Below are positions 1 through 7,972 of a stretch of 64,000 bases of DNA, in pieces. Positions within the stretch are counted from its first letter, which is position 1. Every line of letters begins with the position of its first letter. The DNA lies in assembly GCF_001905825.1 (NCBI RefSeq), contig NZ_LIVV01000006.1:618754-682753 (forward strand), read 5' to 3'. This stretch comes from Streptomyces sp. CB02009 (GTDB lineage Bacteria > Actinomycetota > Actinomycetes > Streptomycetales > Streptomycetaceae). The position numbers and the translations under genes were made by a program. The notes beneath the pieces were generated by a model. The model made no database searches, had not been told where the DNA came from, and worked only from the letters and a program-made list of their open reading frames with translations.

Positions 1-936
1 ATGGAGACGCGACGAGCCGCCACGGTCCTGGCGCAGCTCCTCGGCCCCTACCGGGTCGCGTACGGACGGTTTCCCACCGTGCCGGTCCTGCGGGAACTGC
101 TCGAAGCCCGCCCCGAGAGCCTGCGGGACCTGCTCGACCTCCTGCCGGCCGACGGCGCGCAGGCGATGCGTCGCGAGCTGGAGTCCCGGCTTCGGCAGGT
201 CGGGACCACGAACGACCTGGGCCCCGTCCTCGCCGACCGACTCGCCGCTCTCGACCGGCCGCTCTTCGCCGAGTTCTTCGGCGGGGCGGAGGGGTCGAGG
301 TCCTTCTCCCTGCGGTCCGCCGCGCAGCACCCGATGCGGGTGCGGATCAGCCTGCCCGAGGGCGGCCACGAGGAGGCCGCGCGTCTGCTCAATCGGTTGT
401 TGCTCGCCCAGTTCCAGCACATCACGCGCGGCGGTGCGGGGCGGGGGATCTCCGCGTTCCTGGTGCTCGACGACGCGGCGGGTGCCGTGACCCCGGGCGC
501 CCTGCGGGCTCTTCAGCGGCTGCGGACGCAGAACTCGGGTGTCGTGCTGGCCCTCCGCACCCTCGCGGAGGTGCCTGAGGCCCTGCACGGACCGCTCCTC
601 GCGACCGTCGGCTGCCGGATGGCCTTCTCGGGCCTTCCCACCTGGGACGGTCGGGCCTTCGCCGAAGCGTGGGGCACCGAACGGGTGGAGATGACCGAGG
701 TGGCCCATCACACCGTCTTCGCCGATCAGCCGATGACCAGGGCCATCCACGCCCTGCGCAAGCTGGTGACGGGCAAGGCGGTGACCACAGAGGCGGTCAC
801 CGTGCGCGAGGTGGAGCGGCAGCGCTGGTCCGCCTCGGACCTCGCTCACGCCGTCCCCCCGGGCCACGCCGTCCTCTCGCTGAGCCACGTGCGGGGTGAG
901 CAGGTACCGCCCATGCTCGTCGACCTCCGCGGCTGA
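1..936 (+). CDS. C-terminal part of a VirD4/TraG-like ATPase (5' end probably outside window)
   Basis: The reading frame is open from base 1, so the ATG there may be internal and the gene probably begins upstream. The 311 residues seen resemble the end of VirD4/TraG/TraD coupling-type ATPases: a helical stretch, then a beta strand with a Walker-B-like FLVLDD at residues 153-158, then the pattern 'lrtqNSGVVLALRTLAEVP...F.GL...DGRAFAEAWGTERV', typical of the TraM-recognition segment. No Walker A is present, consistent with its lying upstream. Surrounding genes are chromosomal housekeeping genes, so this is more likely a resident actinobacterial ATP-binding protein than part of a conjugative element. 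The substrate is unknown. A 13-bp hairpin follows the stop codon. Confidence 0.5.
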   Translation: METRRAATVLAQLLGPYRVAYGRFPTVPVLRELLEARPESLRDLLDLLPADGAQAMRRELESRLRQVGTTNDLGPVLADRLAALDRPLFAEFFGGAEGSRSFSLRSAAQHPMRVRISLPEGGHEEAARLLNRLLLAQFQHITRGGAGRGISAFLVLDDAAGAVTPGALRALQRLRTQNSGVVLALRTLAEVPEALHGPLLATVGCRMAFSGLPTWDGRAFAEAWGTERVEMTEVAHHTVFADQPMTRAIHALRKLVTGKAVTTEAVTVREVERQRWSASDLAHAVPPGHAVLSLSHVRGEQVPPMLVDLRG

Positions 937-964
937 GCGGCCACCCCGCCGCCCTGGCACAATC

Positions 965-994
965 GGGGGCGCCGCTCGGCTGAGCGGCGCCCCC
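965..994 (+). terminator. Hairpin after the VirD4-like gene
   Basis: Perfect inverted repeat with 13-bp arms (965-977 and 982-994) and a 4-base loop, 28 bases after the stop of the upstream gene and 25 bases before the pucR-family start. There is no U-tract, which is normal for Streptomyces terminators. It could also form in the 5' leader of the next gene and act as an attenuator. Confidence 0.6.
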
Positions 995-1019
995 TCGCCC
1001 AAAGGTCCGACGGTCCCCA

Positions 1020-2576
1020 ATGCCGCCCACCCTCGCCTCCCTCGTCCAGCACTCCTCCCTGAAGCTCGTCGTCCGGGCGGGGGAGGACCGTCTGGACACC
1101 CCCGTCCGCTGGGCGCACGTCAGCGAGCTCGCCGACCCCGTCCCGTACATGGAGGGCGGCGAGCTCCTCCTCACCACCGCGCTCACCCTCGACGCGGAGG
1201 ACCTGGAGGCGATGCGCCGCTACGTGCGGCGGCTGCTCGGCGCGGGGGTCGTCGGGCTCGGCTTCGCCGTCGGCGTCAACTACGACGAGATCCCGTCCGC
1301 CCTGCTCGACGCGGCCAGGGACGAGCACCTGCCCCTCCTCGAAGTGCCGCGCAGGACCCCCTTCCTCGCCATCAGCAAGGCCGTGTCCGCGGCCATCTCC
1401 GCCGACCAGTACCGCGCCGTCACCGCAGGCTTCGAGGCCCAGCGCGAGCTGACCCGTGCCGCGCTCGCCGAGGGCCCCGAGGCCGTCGTCGCCCGGCTCG
1501 CGGCCCATGTCGACGGCTGGGCCGCGCTCTACGACACCTCCGGCACCGTCGTCGCCGTCTCGCCCGACTGGGCGGCCCGCCGGGCCGCCCGCCTCACCTC
1601 CGACGTCGAGCGGCTGCGCGACCGGCCCGCGCCCGCCAGTGCCGTCGTCGGCGGCACGGACGACCGTGTCGAGCTCCAGTCGCTCGGCACCGGACGCCGC
1701 GTCCGCGGCGCCCTCGCCGTCGGCACCGGCGCGCCCCTGGGGACGGCCGAGCGGTACGCGGTGCACTCGGCGATCGCCCTGCTCACCCTCACGACGGAAC
1801 GCTCCCGTTCGCTGCAGGCCGCCGAGCAGCGGCTCGGCGCCGCGGTCCTGAAGATGATGCTCGCGGGCCAGCCGGACCACGCGCGCGCGGTGGCCGGCGA
1901 CGTGTACGGCGGGCTGCTCGACGCCCCCTTCCGGCTCCTCGTCGCCGAATCCGCCGGGGGCGACCCCGCCGGCGAACCGGCGCTCCAGGTCCTCGCCGAG
2001 GCCCTGGAGTCGGCGGCCGCACGCGCGGGCGAGGCGGTGCTCACCGTCCCCGAGAGCGAGCAGCGGCTCGTCGTCCTCGCCGGCGACGCGGGCGCGGTCG
2101 TCGCCGCCTGCGAGGGGTACGCCGAACGGGACGCCGAGGACGCCGGCCTCACCATCGGACTCTCGGCCCCCGCCGGCCCCATCACCGCCGCCACCGCGTA
2201 CAAGCAGGCGGAACAGGCCCTCTCGGTGGCGAGGCGGCGCGGCAAGGCGCTCGTCGAGCACGAGGACCTCGCGGCGGGCTCGGTCCTGCCGCTCCTCGCC
2301 GACGACGCGGTCCGCGCCTTCGCCGACGGGATGCTCCGCGCCCTGCGGGACCACGACGCGACGGGCCGCGGCGATCTCGTCGCCTCCCTGCGCGCCTGGC
2401 TCTCCCGGCACGGCCAGTGGGACGCGGCCGCGGCCGACCTGGGGGTCCACCGGCACACCCTGCGCTACCGGATGCGGCGGGTGGAGGAGATCCTCGGCCG
2501 CTCGCTCGACGACCCGGACGTACGGATGGAGCTGTGGCTGGCGCTCAAGGCGACGGGGGAGGGCGCGGCGGAGTAG
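1020..2576 (+). CDS. PucR family transcriptional regulator
   Basis: A 518-residue protein with the two-part PucR layout. The N-terminal PucR ligand domain (about residues 4-125) includes the typical 'RWAHVSELADPVPYMEGGELLLTTA' region. The C-terminal helix-turn-helix of the PucR/CdaR type (about 455-510) contains DLGVHRHTLRYRMRRVEEILG. Between them is a GGDEF-like central region of the kind seen in CdaR-type regulators. PucR proteins often control catabolism of purines, amines or amino acids, commonly neighbouring genes; the target here is not evident. ATG at 1020 is the first start that keeps the complete PucR domain. The only Shine-Dalgarno-like bases are AAAGG at 1001-1005, rather far upstream. 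Confidence 0.88.
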   Translation: MPPTLASLVQHSSLKLVVRAGEDRLDTPVRWAHVSELADPVPYMEGGELLLTTALTLDAEDLEAMRRYVRRLLGAGVVGLGFAVGVNYDEIPSALLDAARDEHLPLLEVPRRTPFLAISKAVSAAISADQYRAVTAGFEAQRELTRAALAEGPEAVVARLAAHVDGWAALYDTSGTVVAVSPDWAARRAARLTSDVERLRDRPAPASAVVGGTDDRVELQSLGTGRRVRGALAVGTGAPLGTAERYAVHSAIALLTLTTERSRSLQAAEQRLGAAVLKMMLAGQPDHARAVAGDVYGGLLDAPFRLLVAESAGGDPAGEPALQVLAEALESAAARAGEAVLTVPESEQRLVVLAGDAGAVVAACEGYAERDAEDAGLTIGLSAPAGPITAATAYKQAEQALSVARRRGKALVEHEDLAAGSVLPLLADDAVRAFADGMLRALRDHDATGRGDLVASLRAWLSRHGQWDAAAADLGVHRHTLRYRMRRVEEILGRSLDDPDVRMELWLALKATGEGAAE

Positions 2577-2596
2577 CGGCAGCGGAGGGCGGGGCC

Positions 2597-2732
2597 GGCC
2601 GTCCGGGCCCTCTGGTCGTCCGGGCCCGCTGGTCGTCCGGGCCTGCCGGTCGCCCGGGCCCTCTGGTCGTCCGAGTTCGCCAACCGCCTGGGCCCGCTGG
2701 TCGTCCTGGTCGGCTAGCCGTCCGAGCCGCCG
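2597..2732. repeat. 17-bp tandem repeat, about eight copies
   Basis: Eight consecutive 17-base units start at 2597, 2614, 2631, 2648, 2665, 2682, 2699 and 2716. The consensus is GGTCGTCCGGGCCCGCT; the first four copies are the cleanest and later ones decay. The array fills the space between the pucR-family stop and the convergent small gene and runs into that gene's 3' end. A 17-base period cannot preserve a reading frame, so it is not a coding repeat. Confidence 0.85.
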
Positions 2733-2944
2733 CTGTCCGAACCCCCGCCCCAGCTCCCGCTGTTCCCGCCGCCGTTCGATCCGCGGCCCCGCCGCCGGTT
2801 GCTGTCGCGCAGGATGTGGCCGATCGTCAGCGTCACGGCGGCCACCCCGCGCACCCAGCGGGGCCCGCCCCGTGCCGCCCACACCACGCAGACGCACCCG
2901 CCGATCGTGAGCACTAGGACGCCGGCCAACGCGAACATGATCAT
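2714..2944 (-). CDS. Small membrane protein, Gly/Ser-rich tail
   Basis: A 76-residue protein with one clear N-terminal transmembrane segment (about residues 3-24), a basic middle with RDSNRRRGRG, and a Gly/Ser-rich C-terminus. The start is supported by a GGGGGAG ribosome-binding site five bases before the ATG at 2944. I recognise no family. Its last codons lie inside the 17-bp tandem repeat, so the C-terminus may vary between strains. Confidence 0.55.
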   Translation of the reverse strand: MIMFALAGVLVLTIGGCVCVVWAARGGPRWVRGVAAVTLTIGHILRDSNRRRGRGSNGGGNSGSWGGGSDSGGSDG

Positions 2945-3018
2945 GTGACTCCCCCTGTCTTCGGTCTCCCCGCACCGCTGCCGCGGCGGGGTCCGGACAT
3001 CCTGCCACTCCGTGGAAA

Positions 3019-3048
3019 ACGGCCTTCACGCGCGCGCGTGAAGGCCGT
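3019..3048. promoter_or_regulatory. 30-bp perfect palindrome in divergent intergenic region
   Basis: Bases 3019-3033 are exactly the reverse complement of 3034-3048; the centre is alternating CG. It sits between the divergent small membrane gene (start 2944) and the EamA gene (start 3121). That position fits an operator better than a terminator, but as RNA it would also fold into a 13-bp stem with a CGCG loop. Confidence 0.6.
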
Positions 3049-3067
3049 ACCGGCCTCCGTGTGCCCG

Positions 3068-3079
3068 ATTGCGGGCAAT
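3068..3079. promoter_or_regulatory. ATTGC-GG-GCAAT inverted repeat, possible Lrp/AsnC-type site
   Basis: Perfect 5-2-5 inverted repeat 42 bases upstream of the EamA start. TTGC...GCAA half sites are seen for Lrp/AsnC-family regulators, which often control EamA exporters. No such regulator is adjacent in this window, so the assignment is inference. Confidence 0.35.
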
Positions 3080-3120
3080 TCTCTTGGTCAACGGACCTTT
3101 CACTCCTTACTCTCCTGCTC

Positions 3121-4089
3121 ATGACAAGCCCCGCCGTCGATCCGGCTCCCGACACGACCCGCGCCATCGCCCCCGCCGCGACCGCCACCACCGCCCCCAC
3201 CCGCCGGATCACCGGGGCCGTATGGGCCGCGCTCGGCATCGTGTACATCGTCTGGGGCTCCACGTACCTCGGCATCCGGATCGCCGTCGAGACGATGCCG
3301 CCGTTCCTCTCCGCCGGCGTCCGCTTCACCACCGCCGGCCTGCTCCTCGCCGGGATCATCGCCTGGCGCCAGGGGCCCGCCGCCCTCAAGGTGGACCGGC
3401 GGCAGCTCGGGTCGGCCGTCCTCGTCGGTCTGCTCCTGATCCTCGGCGGCAACGCCCTCGTCGTCCTCGCCGAGACCTCCATACCCTCCGGCCTGGCCGC
3501 CCTTCTGATCTCCGTCGTCCCGGCCTGGGTCGTGATCCTCAAGGCCGCCACCGGGCAGCGGCCGAGCCTCGGCGGGCTGGCCGGAGTCCTCCTGGGGCTG
3601 GTGGGACTCGCCGTGCTCACCCTGCCGGGCATCAGCGGCGAGGTGAAGGTCGGCGGGGTCGTCCTCGTCGTGGTCGCGACCCTGCTCTGGTCCGTCGGCT
3701 CGTTCTCCTCCGCCCGCCTCCCGATGCCCGCGAACCCCTTCACGGCCAGTGCGTACGAGATGGTCGCGGGCGGCCTGGCCGGCATGGCCCTCGGGCTTTT
3801 CCGGGGCGAGCAGCACGGCCTCGACCTGGCCGGGATCTCCACCCGGTCGTGGGTCGCGCTCGCCTATCTGATCGTCTTCGGCTCGCTGATCGCCTTCACC
3901 GCGTACGCGTGGCTCCTGCAGGCCGCACCGCTCTCGCTCGTCGCCACCTACGCGTACGTGAACCCCGTCGTCGCGGTCGCCCTCGGCGCCCTCGTCCTCG
4001 ACGAGGCGCTGTCCTGGCCCATCGTCCTCGGTGGCGCGATCGTCGTCGGCGGAGTCTGCCTCATCGTCTCGACGGAACGGCGCGGCTGA
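3121..4089 (+). CDS. EamA/DMT family drug-metabolite exporter
   Basis: A 322-residue integral membrane protein with ten hydrophobic segments arranged as two EamA repeats. The first begins with VWAALGIVYIVWGSTYLGIRIAVE, the classic start of this family, and the second begins near VLVVVATLLWSVGSFSSARL. Members export amino acids, purines or other small metabolites; the substrate cannot be read from sequence. ATG at 3121 is preferred over an in-frame GTG at 3061, because the longer form would add about 20 residues overlapping the inverted repeat. There is no Shine-Dalgarno sequence, so the transcript may be leaderless. Confidence 0.88.
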   Translation: MTSPAVDPAPDTTRAIAPAATATTAPTRRITGAVWAALGIVYIVWGSTYLGIRIAVETMPPFLSAGVRFTTAGLLLAGIIAWRQGPAALKVDRRQLGSAVLVGLLLILGGNALVVLAETSIPSGLAALLISVVPAWVVILKAATGQRPSLGGLAGVLLGLVGLAVLTLPGISGEVKVGGVVLVVVATLLWSVGSFSSARLPMPANPFTASAYEMVAGGLAGMALGLFRGEQHGLDLAGISTRSWVALAYLIVFGSLIAFTAYAWLLQAAPLSLVATYAYVNPVVAVALGALVLDEALSWPIVLGGAIVVGGVCLIVSTERRG

Positions 4090-4091
4090 CC

Positions 4092-4126
4092 GGAGCTCCC
4101 CCGGAGTCCTCCGGTGCGGGGGCTCC
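4092..4126 (+). terminator. Terminator after EamA gene
   Basis: Nested inverted repeat immediately after the stop codon: outer GGAGC/GCTCC with C5/G5, and inner CCGGAG/CTCCGG. It is a strong G+C stem without a T-run. Confidence 0.65.
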
Positions 4127-4287
4127 TCGACGCCCCGTCCTACCCGCGGCCGCCCCTCTTCGGCCAATTCGGACAGAGCTTCCGACCCATCACTCCACAC
4201 CGGACAAGCCCACGTTTGCCGCCCCGGCCCTAACGTGTCACGAGAGCAATCGCTCGCACCCCCCGATACGGAAAGGGCCGGGACGCA

Positions 4288-5733
4288 ATGACGACCACCC
4301 ACGCCTTCTGGCTCGCCGGCCGCGAGGCCACCGGCGAGGCCACCTTCGACGTCACGAACTCCTTCGACGGACGTCTGGTCGGCAAGGTCAGCGTGCCCAC
4401 CGAGGCCCAGGTCGAGGAGGCGGTCGCCGCCGCGCACGCCGTCGTCGACGAGTTCGCCGCGACCCCGGCGCACGTCCGCGCCGCCGCCCTCGACCACGTG
4501 TCGAAGCGGCTCGCCGAGCGCACCGAGGAGATCGCCCTGGTGATCTCCGCCGAGAACGGCAAGCCCATCAAGTGGGCCCGCGGCGAGGTCGGCCGTGCCG
4601 TCTCCGTCTTCCGTTTCGCCGCCGAGGAGGCCCGCCGCTGGAACGCCGGCGAGGCCCAGCGTCTGGACACCGAGGCCGGTGGCGCGGGCCGCCTCGCGCT
4701 CACCCGCCGTATCCCCAAGGGTGTCGTCCTCGGCATCGCGCCGTTCAACTTCCCGCTGAACCTCAGCGCGCACAAGGTCGCCCCGGCCATCGCCGTCGGC
4801 GCCCCGATCATCCTCAAGCCGGCGCCGTCGACGCCGATCTCCTCCCTGATCCTGGGCGAGATCCTGGCCGAGACCGACCTGCCGGCCGGCTCCTGGTCGA
4901 TCCTGACCGTGCCGAACGACCGCATGCCCGCCCTCGTCAAGGACGAGCGCCTCCCGGTCATCTCCTTCACCGGCTCCGACACGGTCGGCTACGCCATCCA
5001 GCAGTCGGTGCCCCACAAGCACTGCACCCTGGAGCTCGGCGGCAACGCCGCGGCCGTCGTCCTCCCCGACTGGTCCTCCGAGGAGGACCTGGACTGGGCG
5101 GCGAGCCGTATCGCCACCTTCTCCAACTACCAGGGCGGCCAGTCCTGCATCTCCGTCCAGCGCGTGATCGTGGACTCCTCCGTCCACGACCGCCTGCTGC
5201 CGAAGATCGTCGCCGCCGTCGAGGCGCAGGTCACGGGTGACCCGTCCGACGCCGCCACCGACGTCGGCCCGCTGGTCGACGAGGCCGCCGCCAAGCGCGT
5301 CGAGTCCTGGGTCGACGAGGCCGTCGCCGCCGGCGCCAAGCTCCTCGCGGGCGGCAAGCGCGAGGGCGCGACCTACGCCCCGACCGTGCTCACCGAGCTC
5401 CCGTCGGACGTCACGCTGGCCCGCGCCGAGGTCTTCGGCCCGGTCCTGACCATCGCCAAGGTCGACGGCGAGGCCGAGGCCTTCGCCGCGGTCAACGACT
5501 CCGACTTCGGCCTCCAGGCGGGCGTCTTCACCCACGACCTCCAGGCCGCCTTCCGCGCCCACCGCGCCCTCGAGGTCGGCGGCGTGATCGTCGGCGACGT
5601 CCCCTCGTACCGCGCCGACCAGATGCCGTACGGCGGCGCCAAGCGCTCCGGCGTCGGCCGCGAGGGCGTCAAGTACGCGATGGACGACTACACCTACGAG
5701 CGCGTCCTCGTCCTGACGGGCCTCGCCCTCTAG
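4288..5733 (+). CDS. NAD(P)-dependent aldehyde dehydrogenase
   Basis: A 481-residue aldehyde dehydrogenase superfamily protein that oxidises an aldehyde to its acid. Visible landmarks in order are APFNFPLN (cofactor-binding loop), FTGSDTVG, the general-base glutamate in LELGGNAA, the catalytic cysteine in GGQSCISVQR, and the C-terminal EVFGPVL and MPYGGAKRSGVGREG motifs. All key residues are intact and the length is normal. A -10-like TAACGT lies at 4231-4236. It is a single-gene unit between two terminators, so the context gives no substrate. Confidence 0.9.
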   Translation: MTTTHAFWLAGREATGEATFDVTNSFDGRLVGKVSVPTEAQVEEAVAAAHAVVDEFAATPAHVRAAALDHVSKRLAERTEEIALVISAENGKPIKWARGEVGRAVSVFRFAAEEARRWNAGEAQRLDTEAGGAGRLALTRRIPKGVVLGIAPFNFPLNLSAHKVAPAIAVGAPIILKPAPSTPISSLILGEILAETDLPAGSWSILTVPNDRMPALVKDERLPVISFTGSDTVGYAIQQSVPHKHCTLELGGNAAAVVLPDWSSEEDLDWAASRIATFSNYQGGQSCISVQRVIVDSSVHDRLLPKIVAAVEAQVTGDPSDAATDVGPLVDEAAAKRVESWVDEAVAAGAKLLAGGKREGATYAPTVLTELPSDVTLARAEVFGPVLTIAKVDGEAEAFAAVNDSDFGLQAGVFTHDLQAAFRAHRALEVGGVIVGDVPSYRADQMPYGGAKRSGVGREGVKYAMDDYTYERVLVLTGLAL

Positions 5734-5800
5734 CCGGACGGCGCACGGCGCGAGGCGTACGGCGCGGGCCGTACCCCGTACGGCGCACGTCCACGAGACC

Positions 5801-5841
5801 AGGCGGTCCGAACCCACTGTGCGGGGGTTCGGGCCGCCTTT
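5801..5841 (+). terminator. Strong terminator after aldehyde dehydrogenase gene
   Basis: Two 15-base arms (5801-5815 and 5825-5839), complementary apart from one G-U pair, followed by TTTC. The region from 5734 to 5800 holds only short CGTACGGC-type repeats. Confidence 0.8.
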
Positions 5842-5973
5842 CGCCGTACGGCCCACCTGCGGCCCACCTCCGGCCCGCCTCCTGCTCGCCGTACGGCCGG
5901 ACCTCGGCCGGTCTCCCGCCTGTCCGTACCGGCGGAAATCGGGTACGACGGACATGAGACCGAGGAGGTGTCC

Positions 5974-7896
5974 ATGTCCGCCCCCACCCAGCGGCCCAAG
6001 GTCACCGCGCACGAGGCCCGGCAGACCGCCGAGGCCGCACGTGAGCGGGACTGGCACAAGCCCAGCTTCGCCAAGGAGCTCTTCCTCGGCCGGTTCCGGC
6101 TCGACCTCGTCCATCCCCATCCGCTGCCCGCCGAGGAGGACGCCCGGCGCGGCGAGGCCTTCCTGGCCACCCTGCGCACGTTCTGCGAGACCCGGATCGA
6201 CGGCGCCCGCATCGAGCGCGAGGCCCGCATCCCCGACGAGACGCTCGCCGGGCTCAAGGAACTCGGCGCGCTCGGCATGAAGATCGACCGGAAGTACGGC
6301 GGTCTCGGCCTCACCCAGCTGTACTACAACCGGGCCCTCGCACTCGTCGGCTCCGCCAGCCCCGCCGTCGGCGCCCTGCTCTCCGCGCATCAGTCGATCG
6401 GCGTACCGCAGCCGCTGAAACTGTTCGGCACCCAGGAGCAGAAGGACGCCTTCCTGCCCCGGCTGGCCCGTACGGACATCTCCGCGTTCCTGCTGACCGA
6501 GCCGGACGTCGGCTCCGACCCGGCGCGGCTGGCCACCACGGCCGTGCCCGACGGGGACGCGTACGTCCTCGACGGCGTGAAGCTCTGGACCACCAACGGC
6601 GTCATCGCCGACCTGCTCGTCGTCATGGCCCGCGTGCCCGCCTCCGACGGGCACCCCGGCGGCATCACCGCCTTCGTCGTCGAGGCCGGCTCGCCCGGCA
6701 TCACCGTCGAGCACCGCAACGCCTTCATGGGCCTGCGCGGCCTCGAGAACGGCGTCACCCGCTTCCACGGCGTCCGCGTCCCCGCCGAGAACCGCATCGG
6801 CCCCGAGGGCGCCGGCCTCAAGATCGCCCTCACCACCCTCAACACCGGCCGGCTCTCGCTCCCCGCCGCCTGCGCGGGCGCCGGGAAGTGGTGCCTGAAG
6901 ATCGCCCGCGAATGGGCGGGCGTCCGCGAGCAGTGGGGCGGGCCGGTCGGCCGGCACGAGGCCGTCGGCACCAAGATCTCCTTCATCGCGGCCACCACCT
7001 TCGCCCTGGAGGCGGTCGTCGACCTCGCCTCCCAGATGGCCGACGAGGACCGCAACGACATCCGCATCGAGGCCGCCCTCGCGAAGCTGTACGGCTCCGA
7101 GATGGCCTGGCTCATCGCCGACGAACTCGTGCAGATCCGGGGCGGCCGCGGCTACGAGACCGCCGACTCGCTCGCCGCCCGCGGCGAACGCGCCGTCCCC
7201 GCCGAGCAGGTCCTGCGCGACCTCCGGATCAACCGGATCTTCGAGGGCTCGACCGAGATCATGCACCTGCTGATCGCCCGCGAGGCCGTCGACGCCCACC
7301 TCTCCGTCGCGGGGGACCTCATCGACCCCGGGAAGTCGCTCGCCGACAAGGCGAAGGCGGGTGCGCGGGCGGGCGGCTTCTACGCCCGCTGGCTGCCGGG
7401 ACTCGTGACGGGTCCGGGGCAACTGCCCTCTTCGTACGGGGAGTTCGGCGAGCTGGCGGTGCATCTGCGCTATGTGGAGCGGACCTCGCGCAAACTGGCG
7501 CGCTCCACGTTCTACGCGATGTCCCGCTGGCAGGGCCGGATGGAGCTCAAGCAGGCCTTCCTCGGCCGGATCGTGGACATCGGCGCGGAACTCTTCGCGA
7601 TGAGCGCGGCCTGCGTCCGGGCCGAACTGCTGCGCACCACCGGCGACCACGGCCGGGAGGCGCAGCAGCTCGCGGACGCGTTCTGCCGGCAGGCCCGGCT
7701 GCGGACCGAGGAGCTGTTCGGCCGGCTCTGGTCCCACACGGACGAGGTCGACGGCCGGGTCGCCGAGGGAGTCCTCGCGGGCCGGTACACGTGGCTGGAG
7801 GAGGGCATCGTCGATCCGGGCGACGACGGCCCCTGGATCGCGGACGCGACCCCGGGCCCGACGACCGAGGAGAACGTCCACCGCCGCGTCCCCTGA
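5974..7896 (+). CDS. Acyl-CoA dehydrogenase with long C-terminal extension
   Basis: A 640-residue FAD-dependent acyl-CoA dehydrogenase. The catalytic core spans about residues 70-460: FLLTEPDVGSDPARLAT (flavin and substrate loop), LRGLENGVTRFHGVRVP, RGGRGYETADSLAARGE and FEGSTEIMHLLIAREAV near the usual base-glutamate region. About 170 extra residues follow, as in very-long-chain or FadE-type enzymes. ATG at 5974 is chosen because GAGGAGG (5962-5968) sits five bases upstream; an in-frame GTG at 5968 overlaps that ribosome-binding site. It probably acts in beta-oxidation of long acyl chains. It is monocistronic. Confidence 0.88.
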   Translation: MSAPTQRPKVTAHEARQTAEAARERDWHKPSFAKELFLGRFRLDLVHPHPLPAEEDARRGEAFLATLRTFCETRIDGARIEREARIPDETLAGLKELGALGMKIDRKYGGLGLTQLYYNRALALVGSASPAVGALLSAHQSIGVPQPLKLFGTQEQKDAFLPRLARTDISAFLLTEPDVGSDPARLATTAVPDGDAYVLDGVKLWTTNGVIADLLVVMARVPASDGHPGGITAFVVEAGSPGITVEHRNAFMGLRGLENGVTRFHGVRVPAENRIGPEGAGLKIALTTLNTGRLSLPAACAGAGKWCLKIAREWAGVREQWGGPVGRHEAVGTKISFIAATTFALEAVVDLASQMADEDRNDIRIEAALAKLYGSEMAWLIADELVQIRGGRGYETADSLAARGERAVPAEQVLRDLRINRIFEGSTEIMHLLIAREAVDAHLSVAGDLIDPGKSLADKAKAGARAGGFYARWLPGLVTGPGQLPSSYGEFGELAVHLRYVERTSRKLARSTFYAMSRWQGRMELKQAFLGRIVDIGAELFAMSAACVRAELLRTTGDHGREAQQLADAFCRQARLRTEELFGRLWSHTDEVDGRVAEGVLAGRYTWLEEGIVDPGDDGPWIADATPGPTTEENVHRRVP

Positions 7897-7960
7897 CGCC
7901 CCGGCGCCGACGCGGCGTTCCGCCATGCGGAACGCCGGTCGTCCGGGCGGCGAAGCCCGG

Positions 7961-7972
7961 CAGGATGGACCC
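7961..7972 (+). promoter_or_regulatory. Leaderless -10 box for the aroA-like gene
   Basis: CAGGAT at 7961-7966 is followed by six bases and the GTG start at 7973. No Shine-Dalgarno sequence is present. This is the leaderless layout common in Streptomyces. Confidence 0.55.

Noticed and set aside
1..936. Evidence of an integrative conjugative element, from the TraG-like protein
   Set aside because: No integrase, attachment site, relaxase or replication gene is near, and all neighbours are core genes.
846..3842. A 998-codon open frame on the minus strand
   Set aside because: It lies antisense to the PucR and EamA genes, has no domain pattern and is Arg/Gly/Ala-rich as expected from GC-skewed third positions; it is a shadow frame.
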